Assembly: GCA_002407865.1 (NCBI GenBank)
Contig: DHPI01000045.1
Location: 29,779 to 40,697 of the forward strand
DNA: 10,919 nucleotides
From: Spirochaetia bacterium UBA5368
GTDB taxonomy: Bacteria > Spirochaetota > UBA4802 > UBA5368
Direction: 5' to 3'
Shown here: positions 1 through 5,822 of the stretch, piece after piece
Numbering within the stretch: the first letter of the stretch is position 1
Layout of the letters: every line of letters begins with the position of its first letter
Notes under the pieces: model-generated
Database searches by the model: none
What the model saw: the letters and a program-made list of their open reading frames with translations, nothing else
What the model was told of the DNA's origin: nothing
Program-made: the position numbers and the translations under genes

Positions 1-426
1 GACCGAAACTTTTTATTCAGGGAATATTTTCTGATAAAATGGCGTCGCTCGATGAAAAAAAAGCAGGCCGCGTTTCCCGCGCTCTACGACTTTCGCAGGG
101 AAATGACGATGACTACCTGTATGGAGATAACAGAGTCCCTGATCAGACGTTATTCCGGGTATGCCGATGCCGCCGACTATTTTTCACGCTATACACTGAC
201 CGGCGCGGTTCTGGATGGCTGCGCGGCGCCGCTCGCGATTATCATGGCCGAGGACGATCCCATCGTATCTGCCGGCGATTTCCGTACGTTGAGGACCAGC
301 GGCCGGACGAGGCTGATTCTGCACAGGTATGGCGGCCACTGCGGCTATATTCAGAATATCCGGATGCAATCATGGTATCAGGAAGCGCTGCGTGTGCTGT
401 TCGACGCGGCGGTTTCCGGACGGTGA
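1..426 (+). CDS. YheT-like alpha/beta hydrolase, C-terminal part (5' end outside window)
   Basis: The reading frame is open from base 1 and stops with TGA at 424-426, giving 141 residues. The family is usually a little over 300 residues, so this is roughly its last 40-45%. The first ATG, at 52, is internal: the 17 codons before it (including a WRRS stretch leading into KKKQ) fit the conserved helix of YheT/COG0429 hydrolases. Visible family features are an SGYADAADYFSRY segment, the acid-loop motif AEDDPI carrying the catalytic Asp, and the catalytic-His motif YGGHCGY near the end, followed by a W-Y pair. The nucleophile Ser would lie upstream of the window. Members are predicted cytoplasmic or membrane-associated esterases, often of unknown substrate. 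It is followed by a 149-bp gap and shows no clear link to the redox genes downstream. Confidence 0.82.
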   Translation, partial: DRNFLFREYFLIKWRRSMKKKQAAFPALYDFRREMTMTTCMEITESLIRRYSGYADAADYFSRYTLTGAVLDGCAAPLAIIMAEDDPIVSAGDFRTLRTSGRTRLILHRYGGHCGYIQNIRMQSWYQEALRVLFDAAVSGR

Positions 427-500
427 TACCGGCCAATCCAGCGTGAAGCGGGGAATCCCGACGCGTCTGGAAAAACCTCGCGGCATTTCGGCAAAAAACC

Positions 501-531
501 TTGACATATGGAAAAATATCACTGCTGATAT
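501..531 (+). promoter_or_regulatory. Candidate promoter/operator for the AraC-type regulator gene
   Basis: A perfect -35 consensus TTGACA lies at 501-506. A 6-bp inverted repeat, ATATCA-ctgc-TGATAT, follows at 516-531, where the spacer and -10 would be. No good TATAAT sits at 17 bp; the nearest candidate, TGATAT at 526-531, has a 19-bp spacer and matches only half of the consensus. The hexamer ATATGG also recurs three times here (506-511, 528-533, 545-550). The site is 45-75 bp upstream of the regulator's ATG, so autoregulation is plausible but unproven. Confidence 0.35.
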
Positions 532-575
532 GGATTGTCTGATTATATGGGTATGCAACGATTTGCTGAATAAAT

Positions 576-1688
576 ATGCTGGATGGTATTGTAAATTACA
601 TCATTTTTTTTGGAGGGACGTCGGCGGTTCTCCTTTTCCTTGGCCAGCTTTTTGTGCGGCAGAGGCGTTTGTCAAATTGTAACCTTGCGGCGCTCTTCTT
701 TTCTCTTGCGGTCATACTATTTCAGGTTGGATTTATTCTCAATCATATGGCGTTCAGATCGCCGTGGATGGTATCGCTGCATATTACGGCCCTGTATTTG
801 ATCGGCCCGTTGCTCTATTACGCGTATTATCTTGTGGTGGAAATCAAGGAGTCGATTCCTACAAAGAAGCTGTTTTTTTTGATTCCGGCGGGCGCGGCGT
901 TTGTTGTCGATATCTGGGTTTGCACCTGGCCCGAGGAGGCAAAGCGGGCCGTAATCGAAGAGTTGTTTTCAGGCAGTCGTTCTGTGTATATCCTGGCGCT
1001 TAAGATAATCGCGGCGGGAGCCGCCCTGCAAATGGTCGTCTATCTCAGCATTCTGCTCAATCAACTCTTTTCGATACGTCAGTCAAGCGAGCAGGTTACG
1101 ATAGTAAATATCACAATCGCATATATCATATTTTCAATCGCTTCCATCATCATCGTTGTGGGCGCGTATATAACCGGTTCGCTTCAATTGCTTAAAGCAT
1201 GCGCCGTCGTAATAAGTTTTCTCCTGATGGGCACGCAGATTGTCGGACAGCGTTACCCTGAATTCATTCAGCTTCTCAAACGCGAGGCCGAGAAAAAAAA
1301 GTATGGACGATCGCTGCTGACCGGTATGAAAACTGACGCGTTATGCCGGCGTCTCGAAGAGATAGTTGTGAAAGAACGGTTGTATGCCTACGAAGAAATC
1401 TCGCTGCGGCAAATCGCCGACGAGCTTTCAATCACGGCCCACCAGCTTTCGCAGCTGATCAATGAAAAACTCAATATGAACTTTAATACGTACATCAATA
1501 TGTATAGAATACGTGACGCGAAAGAGATGCTCATCGACGAGCCGGGTCGTTCGGTGCTCTCAATCGCAATCGCTGTGGGCTTTAACTCGAAAACTTCATT
1601 CTACGATGCGTTCCACCGCAGTACCGGTGTTACACCTCAGGCGTACCGGAAACTGCAATTGGCCGGGAAGACCGCGACCGCCAAATAG
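576..1688 (+). CDS. Membrane-anchored AraC-family transcriptional regulator
   Basis: A 370-residue protein with two parts. Residues about 5-225 hold seven hydrophobic segments (near 5-25, 37-57, 70-89, 99-116, 138-162, 176-200 and 204-223), giving a polytopic inner-membrane sensor-like domain. After a charged linker (about 230-260), residues 263-362 form the AraC/XylS-type DNA-binding domain. Its first helix-turn-helix is around SLRQIADELSITAHQLSQLI (276-295), the second around LSIAIAVGFNSKTSFYDAF (328-346), and it ends with the family signature GVTPQAYRK. Soluble AraC proteins usually carry a cupin-like N-terminus; the membrane type is frequent in Leptospira and relatives. ATG 576 is the first start after an in-frame TGA at 567-569, although no strong ribosome binding site precedes it. 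The ligand is unknown. Lying just upstream of the SCP2-like, dehydrogenase and AOR genes, it is a candidate regulator of them. A tethered regulator would have to bind DNA at the membrane. Confidence 0.9.
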   Translation: MLDGIVNYIIFFGGTSAVLLFLGQLFVRQRRLSNCNLAALFFSLAVILFQVGFILNHMAFRSPWMVSLHITALYLIGPLLYYAYYLVVEIKESIPTKKLFFLIPAGAAFVVDIWVCTWPEEAKRAVIEELFSGSRSVYILALKIIAAGAALQMVVYLSILLNQLFSIRQSSEQVTIVNITIAYIIFSIASIIIVVGAYITGSLQLLKACAVVISFLLMGTQIVGQRYPEFIQLLKREAEKKKYGRSLLTGMKTDALCRRLEEIVVKERLYAYEEISLRQIADELSITAHQLSQLINEKLNMNFNTYINMYRIRDAKEMLIDEPGRSVLSIAIAVGFNSKTSFYDAFHRSTGVTPQAYRKLQLAGKTATAK

Positions 1689-1796
1689 TTCATATTTATA
1701 AATAGCAACTTATCCTCCCGTACGGATTTATATATCCGGTCGAAATCACTTTTTGAATGTGCAATACTTACATTGTTCGTTTGATTGCATGCCGTG

Positions 1797-1846
1797 CCTC
1801 CCGACGCCTGTTTCGCCTGTGGTAAAGCGTTATATGCGTCGGGGGG
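1797..1846 (+). repeat. Imperfect hairpin in the regulator/SCP2-like intergenic region
   Basis: The arm CCTCCCGACGC (1797-1807) pairs with GCGTCGGGGGG (1836-1846) over 11 bp with one G-T wobble. The 28-nt loop holds a second copy of the heptamer CGCCTGT: the copies are at 1805-1811 and 1814-1820, a 9-bp period. A smaller inverted repeat, TTGTC-aatc-GACAA, follows at 1851-1864. No T-run follows the main stem, so it is not a standard intrinsic terminator. The rest of the 207-bp gap is AT-rich, with a 12-bp palindrome TATTTATAAATA at 1693-1704 and a short stem at 1723-1738. It may be an operator array or a leader RNA structure for the genes that begin at 1896. Confidence 0.45.
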
Positions 1847-1883
1847 GCAGTTGTCAATCGACAATCATAATTCGTAATCTATC

Positions 1884-1890
1884 AAGGAGG
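1884..1890 (+). promoter_or_regulatory. Strong ribosome binding site fixing a GTG start
   Basis: AAGGAGG, a near-complete anti-16S match, ends 5 nt before GTG at 1896-1898. This supports the non-ATG start of the SCP2-like gene over the later ATG at 1911. Confidence 0.75.
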
Positions 1891-1895
1891 TTGTT

Positions 1896-2423
1896 GTGCG
1901 GAAAAGATACATGCCGTTTCGTTCTGGAAAAAAGCACTTTAAGACCTTTGTGGTCAAATGTGTCTGTTTTATTCTGGGAAGGGGATTGCAGGCGGCCTCA
2001 CGTGTCGATGCGGATGTGCGTCGCGAGATACGAGAATGGATACCTGAAGGCTTTACCATACTTTTCAAGGTGTGGCCTGAAGGTCCGCGGTTGGGATTGG
2101 AAAGCAGGGGTGGAATGTTGCGTTTCCGTGGCACATCGCTTGATGATGCCGACCTTGTTATTTATTTCAAGAATATCGACAACGCTTTTATGATGTTTAC
2201 CGCACAGATGGGTGTTCCGCAGGCTTTTGCAGAGCACCGCATTTTTGTGAAGGGCGATATTTCCGTGTCCATGTCGCTGATACGCTGCCTCAATATAGTA
2301 GAAACACACCTTTTCCCGCCGATTATCTACCGGCGTATATTGAGGCGGCCGCCTTCAATGGGGTTGAAAAAGCAGTTTTGCAGATTGTACATCTATCTGG
2401 TCGGAATTCCGATCGGAATTTAA
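1896..2423 (+). CDS. SCP2-like (sterol carrier protein-type) small protein, function unknown
   Basis: A 175-residue protein read from GTG 1896. Residues 53-150 resemble the SCP-2 fold: a beta pair around FTILFKVW and RLGLES, then DADLVIYFKN (85-93), a helix with DNAFMMFTAQ, the segment IFVKGDISVSM (116-126) and a Pro-rich exit HLFPPIIYRR (138-147). In SCP2-like proteins this fold forms a tunnel for lipids or other hydrophobic ligands. The order 'acidic-D-xx-I-x-FKN ... A-F ... I-x-V-x-GD' is what I rely on; overall similarity is modest, so the family call is tentative. The N-terminus is basic with a short hydrophobic run (about 18-27), and the C-terminus (LYIYLVGIPIGI) is hydrophobic, so membrane contact is possible. 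It lies 24 bp before the alcohol dehydrogenase gene, probably in the same transcript. A role in presenting a hydrophobic aldehyde or alcohol is an inference only. Confidence 0.6.
   Translation: MRKRYMPFRSGKKHFKTFVVKCVCFILGRGLQAASRVDADVRREIREWIPEGFTILFKVWPEGPRLGLESRGGMLRFRGTSLDDADLVIYFKNIDNAFMMFTAQMGVPQAFAEHRIFVKGDISVSMSLIRCLNIVETHLFPPIIYRRILRRPPSMGLKKQFCRLYIYLVGIPIGI
2405..2420 (+). repeat. 16-bp perfect palindrome, candidate operator
   Basis: AATTCCGATCGGAATT is a perfect palindrome with no spacer. It sits over the last codons of the SCP2-like gene and ends 27 bp before the dehydrogenase ATG. It overlaps a second palindrome, TCGGAATTCCGA (2401-2412), so TCGGAATT occurs as a direct repeat at 2401-2408 and 2413-2420. 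A spacer-free palindrome suits a dimeric DNA-binding protein better than an RNA hairpin. Because it also encodes the repeated Gly-Ile tail, it could be coincidental. Confidence 0.4.
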
Positions 2424-2447
2424 TTACTTAACACAGGGAGAACGAAT

Positions 2448-3632
2448 ATGCTGCCATCATATTATGAGTTTTACAATCCGGTTAAAATACTGTCGGGGAA
2501 TAAGGCGGTCGAGAACATACCGTTCGAGCTCGATCAGCTCGGCGCGCGAAGACCGATAATTATTACCGACAGGGGCGTTGCCGGAGCGGGGCTTGTCAGG
2601 ATAATCGAAAAAGCATTCGCGGATACAACGCTGTCAATCGGCGCTGTATACGACGAAACACCGCCTGATTCGTCAATCGAGACAGTGAACACGATTGCCG
2701 GTATATATCGTAAAACGGGATGCGATTCAATCATCGCCGTGGGGGGAGGTTCGGCGATCGATACGGCGAAGGGCGTGGGCATCGTCATTACCGAGAATTC
2801 CGAAGACCTCATGAAATTCATGGGGGCCGAGATGCTGAAAAAAACCATGAAACCGTTTATTGTTGTACCAACGACGTCGGGTACCGGCTCCGAATGCACG
2901 CTTGTCGCGGTGATATCGAATCCTGCGAAGAATGTGAAGATGGCGTTCACATCCTACAAACTGTTGCCCAATGTTGCCGTGCTCGATCCGAGAATGACGC
3001 TTACCTGCCCTCCGAAGATTACCGCCGCGACCGGAATGGACGCCCTGACGCACGCGATGGAAGGCTTTTACTGCAACCAGAAGAATCCGATGAGTGACGC
3101 GTATGCCGGCGCGGCGATCGAGCTTGTTCGAGACAATCTGGTAGAAGCGGTTAAGAACGGGAAAAACGAGAATGCGCGCCTGGCGATGGCGAATGCGGCA
3201 TGCATGGCGGGAACGGCTTTTTCAAATTCGATGGTGGGCATGGTCCATGGCCTCGGGCATGCGGCAGGCGCTGTCTGTCATATTCCCCACGGGATTGCCA
3301 TGTCGATATTTCTTCCATTTGGGCTGGAGTATAATTCAGTGAAAGCTGCCGATCCGATAGGGAGATTGCTTGTCCACTGGGGCGGCTTTGACGAGTACAT
3401 GAAGACGCCTGTTGCACAGCGCCCCGCCCGTACGGTGGAATTGGTGCGTGCAATGAAGGATACGCTATACGGGCTGTGCGGATTGCCCCGCACTCTCAGC
3501 GAAGCGGGCGTACCTCGTGAAAAGCTTCCGGAGATTGCCAAGACCGCAACCGGCGATGGATCGCTGCTTTTGAATCCGGAGGAGCTTGAATACGATGATG
3601 CGTTAAGGGTATTGAATGAGGCATATGCGTAA
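2448..3632 (+). CDS. Iron-containing (group III) alcohol dehydrogenase
   Basis: A full-length 394-residue member of the Fe-ADH family, cytoplasmic, catalysing reversible alcohol/aldehyde conversion with NAD(P)H. The Rossmann-like N-terminal domain carries the cofactor motif GGGSAIDTAKG (99-109) and PTTSGTGSECT (141-151). The Asp in IITD (residue 41) lies where Asp39 of E. coli FucO favours NAD(H) over NADP(H). The C-terminal helical domain supplies the metal ligands in the expected spacing: D198 and H202 in MDALTHAMEGF, H267 in MVHGLGHAAG and H281 in HIPHG. All four are present, so the enzyme should be active. GGGAG-like GGGAG at 2436-2440 lies 7 nt before the ATG. It follows the SCP2-like gene by 24 bp and precedes AOR by 64 bp, which suggests it works on the aldehyde that AOR handles. 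The substrate cannot be read from the sequence. Confidence 0.95.
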   Translation: MLPSYYEFYNPVKILSGNKAVENIPFELDQLGARRPIIITDRGVAGAGLVRIIEKAFADTTLSIGAVYDETPPDSSIETVNTIAGIYRKTGCDSIIAVGGGSAIDTAKGVGIVITENSEDLMKFMGAEMLKKTMKPFIVVPTTSGTGSECTLVAVISNPAKNVKMAFTSYKLLPNVAVLDPRMTLTCPPKITAATGMDALTHAMEGFYCNQKNPMSDAYAGAAIELVRDNLVEAVKNGKNENARLAMANAACMAGTAFSNSMVGMVHGLGHAAGAVCHIPHGIAMSIFLPFGLEYNSVKAADPIGRLLVHWGGFDEYMKTPVAQRPARTVELVRAMKDTLYGLCGLPRTLSEAGVPREKLPEIAKTATGDGSLLLNPEELEYDDALRVLNEAYA

Positions 3633-3642
3633 TCGCGCACGG

Positions 3643-3669
3643 CATCATCCGGCCCCACGCCGGATGATG
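3643..3669 (+). repeat. Perfect 11-bp-stem hairpin between dehydrogenase and AOR genes
   Basis: CATCATCCGGC (3643-3653) and GCCGGATGATG (3659-3669) are exact inverted copies around a 5-nt loop, CCCAC. The stem is GC-rich near the loop and starts 10 nt after the dehydrogenase stop codon. No T-run follows, so it is not a textbook intrinsic terminator. The AOR ribosome binding site (purine-rich, 3686-3694) begins 17 nt downstream. It may be an mRNA stability or partial-termination element that sets the AOR level separately from the dehydrogenase. Confidence 0.6.
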
Positions 3670-3696
3670 TGACATTCTGACAAAAGAGGAAAGGCA

Positions 3697-5553
3697 ATGG
3701 AAAATGAAATAGTCGGAACCTCTAATCGGGTGCTGGAGGTAGACCTGGGGACCCGTCGTTACAGTGTATACACGGTGACCCGTGATGAGCGTCGCATGTA
3801 TCTGGGGGCCAAGGGATTGGGGCTAAAATTGCTCTACGACCGCATAGCGCCGGGGATTGATCCGCTGGGACCCGATAACATGATAGCGTTTATGCCCGGT
3901 GTGCTCATGGGAACCGGGGCGCCGTGCAGCGGGCGTTTCGATGCGGTTACGAAGTCGCCGCTTACCGGCATTATGGTAACGTCGTCGTGCGGAGGGCCTT
4001 TTGGAATGCAGCTTAAAACCGCAGGATGGGATGGTTGTATCGTAAAAGGCCGCTCGGAAAAGCCGGTGTATATATTAATACGCGATACGGGTGTGGAGTT
4101 TTTGGATGCGACTGAATTCTGGGGATTGGATTGCCTTACCGCTCAGGCAAAAATGACGTCAAAGAAGCAGGGGGCTGTGGTAATAGGCCCTGCCGGCGAA
4201 AACGGTGTGCGCTATGCAAATGCTGTTTCGGGTGAGCGTTACCTTGGCCGCGGCGGACTTGGCGCGGTAATGGGATCGAAAAATCTTAAAGGGATTGTCG
4301 CTGAAGGCGGTGCCTTCAAAATACTCCCTGCCGATCAGAAGCGATTCGATAAAGTAAAACGAAAGGCGCTTGCGTGGATAAATAGAAATCAAATGACCTC
4401 CGTAGTGTATAGAAAATTTGGTACGCCTGCAAATACCAACCTGAGTAACGCTGCGGGCATACTGCCAGTAAACAATTTTTCCGCGGGAAGCCATCCCGAC
4501 GCGTACAAAATTTCTGGAGAGGGGATGAAGGCTGAATTCGACACGAAGCCTCATACATGCAAACCCTGTTCGATACTCTGCGGCAAAAAAGGGACATTCG
4601 CCGGGAAAAACCTCCCCGTGCCAGAGTTTGAAACGGTGGGGCTGCTTGGCTCCAATATCGGGGTGTTCGATCCGGTCGTGATAACAGAATGGAACCGTCT
4701 CTGCGCCGAGATGGGGATGGATACCATCTCAGCCGGGGGAACGATAGCCTGGGTAATGGAGGCGGCAAAACGCGGCATTATTGAAAGCCCGTTGCGATTT
4801 GGGTCTCCCGAAGGCATCGCTGACGCGCTTATGGATATCGCGTATATGCGCGGATTCGGAGCGGAGATGGCGCTTGGCAGCCGGGAGCTTTCCCGGCGTT
4901 ACGGCGGAGAGGATTTTGCGATACAGGTAAAGGGTATGGAAATGGCCGCCTATGATCCGCGGGGATCGTTTGGGCAGGGGCTTTCATACGCGGTCGCCAA
5001 CCGCGGGGCGTGCCATCTCTCGGCGTATCTGGTGTCGCTGGAGGTATATCTGGGGCTTTTAAATCCGATGACCCATCGTGCCAAAGCACGGTTCACAAAA
5101 ATGTTTGAAAGCCTGACCTGCTGCATCAATTCGCTTCAGACGTGTCAGTTTACAATGTTCGCGTACACCCTGGAGCACTGGATAACGAAGTATACGCCAA
5201 AAATTCTTCTTGGTTTCGCAATGCAAAACTTCCCCATCATTGCATTACAGCTTTTGAACTTCAGTATCTATACGGAGTTATGGTCAGCGGCTACCGGCAT
5301 AAAAATATCCGACAGGGAACTGCTGAAGGCGGGAGACCGTATACATGTGCTTGAGCGATATATGAATACCAGGGAGGGAATATCGAGTAAGGACGATACC
5401 CTTCCGGCAGTAATGCTGCAAAAGGGTGCGGCCATGCAAAAGGCGGTGCCGCTTGGCATAATGCGGAAGAAATACTACACGATACGGGGATATGATGCAA
5501 AGGGAATTCCGTCTCCGGCACTATTACGGAAGCTTGGAATAATGGTACAATAA
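3697..5553 (+). CDS. aor: Tungsten-type aldehyde:ferredoxin oxidoreductase (AOR)
   Basis: A 618-residue protein, the normal size for AOR. It catalyses aldehyde + 2 oxidised ferredoxin <-> carboxylic acid + 2 reduced ferredoxin with a tungsto-bispterin cofactor and one [4Fe-4S] cluster, in the cytoplasm. Domain 1 shows GAKGLGLKLLYDRI (37-50), the GTGAPCSGRF and TKSPLTG blocks (72-91), and YLGRGGLGAVMGSKNLKGI (182-200), which line the cofactor. Cluster cysteines are C288-x2-C291-x3-C295 plus C483; the first three have the same numbering as in Pyrococcus furiosus AOR. The PEFETVG block (309-315, Glu312) and the block AYDPRGSFGQG...NRGACH (418-440, His440) probably supply the active-site Glu and His. 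The pterin motif before the fourth cysteine is NSLQTC where DxxGLC is usual. The ATG at 3697 is preceded by GAGGAAAGG. No separate Fe-S small subunit is seen, so free ferredoxin is the likely partner. Molybdenum instead of tungsten cannot be excluded. Confidence 0.95.
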   Translation: MENEIVGTSNRVLEVDLGTRRYSVYTVTRDERRMYLGAKGLGLKLLYDRIAPGIDPLGPDNMIAFMPGVLMGTGAPCSGRFDAVTKSPLTGIMVTSSCGGPFGMQLKTAGWDGCIVKGRSEKPVYILIRDTGVEFLDATEFWGLDCLTAQAKMTSKKQGAVVIGPAGENGVRYANAVSGERYLGRGGLGAVMGSKNLKGIVAEGGAFKILPADQKRFDKVKRKALAWINRNQMTSVVYRKFGTPANTNLSNAAGILPVNNFSAGSHPDAYKISGEGMKAEFDTKPHTCKPCSILCGKKGTFAGKNLPVPEFETVGLLGSNIGVFDPVVITEWNRLCAEMGMDTISAGGTIAWVMEAAKRGIIESPLRFGSPEGIADALMDIAYMRGFGAEMALGSRELSRRYGGEDFAIQVKGMEMAAYDPRGSFGQGLSYAVANRGACHLSAYLVSLEVYLGLLNPMTHRAKARFTKMFESLTCCINSLQTCQFTMFAYTLEHWITKYTPKILLGFAMQNFPIIALQLLNFSIYTELWSAATGIKISDRELLKAGDRIHVLERYMNTREGISSKDDTLPAVMLQKGAAMQKAVPLGIMRKKYYTIRGYDAKGIPSPALLRKLGIMVQ

Positions 5554-5822
5554 CGTGTAGGAGCTATAGTATTTGTAAAGGGGTTCGGTTTTCATCCGCC
5601 TGTATTTGAATGGCATGCAGGAAAATCGTCTCCGGTCGGGGAATGGTTGCGTGTTTCCGGGGTGCATCGGGATAAAGGGGAGCGCGCATGATGCAACAGT
5701 TGTAACGACATATCATGGTGTGTTCCTGCGGCAAAGGGGAAGCGGGAGGAAATTGAAAACAGGCATCATGGGTAGCGCTGTTGCAAATCGGGAATAAGTA
5801 GTGCATGATAAGAGGGTCTGTT
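5554..5822 (+). other. Non-coding leader between AOR and the ech genes
   Basis: This 269-bp stretch has no credible gene. Short open frames exist on both strands but show no family resemblance and lack good ribosome binding sites. The + strand is purine-rich in its second half (for example around 5732-5758). A possible -10 box, TATCAT, is at 5711-5716, but the 17-bp-upstream hexamer ATGATG is a poor -35. No T-run terminator follows AOR. By exclusion, this is where a separate ech promoter or 5' leader would lie; an AOR-ech read-through transcript is equally possible. Confidence 0.5.
5811..5816 (+). promoter_or_regulatory. Ribosome binding site deciding the echA start
   Basis: AGAGGG lies 6 nt upstream of ATG 5823. 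The earlier in-frame ATG at 5805 has no comparable purine box at the right distance, and starting at 5823 puts the hydrophobic segment (MEIVLFLFIAPVLAA) at the very N-terminus, as usual for this family. Confidence 0.6.

Noticed and set aside
1800..1850. attC-like (integron cassette) site, because of AAAGCGTTATATGC
   Set aside because: The right-hand core does not fit GTTRRRY (a T occupies an R position), and there is no matching AAC-type left core or paired L/R arms upstream.
2129..2144. Sigma-54-like promoter TGGCAC-n5-TTGAT
   Set aside because: It lies inside the SCP2-like coding sequence, and the essential GC of the -12 element is missing.
5688..5769. Inverted pair CATGATGC / GCATCATG in the leader
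   Set aside because: Only 8 bp with 66 nt between the arms; too weak to claim a structure.
5606..5797. 63-codon frame in the AOR-echA gap as a small gene
   Set aside because: No ribosome binding site, no recognisable motif, and an uneven composition unlike neighbouring genes.
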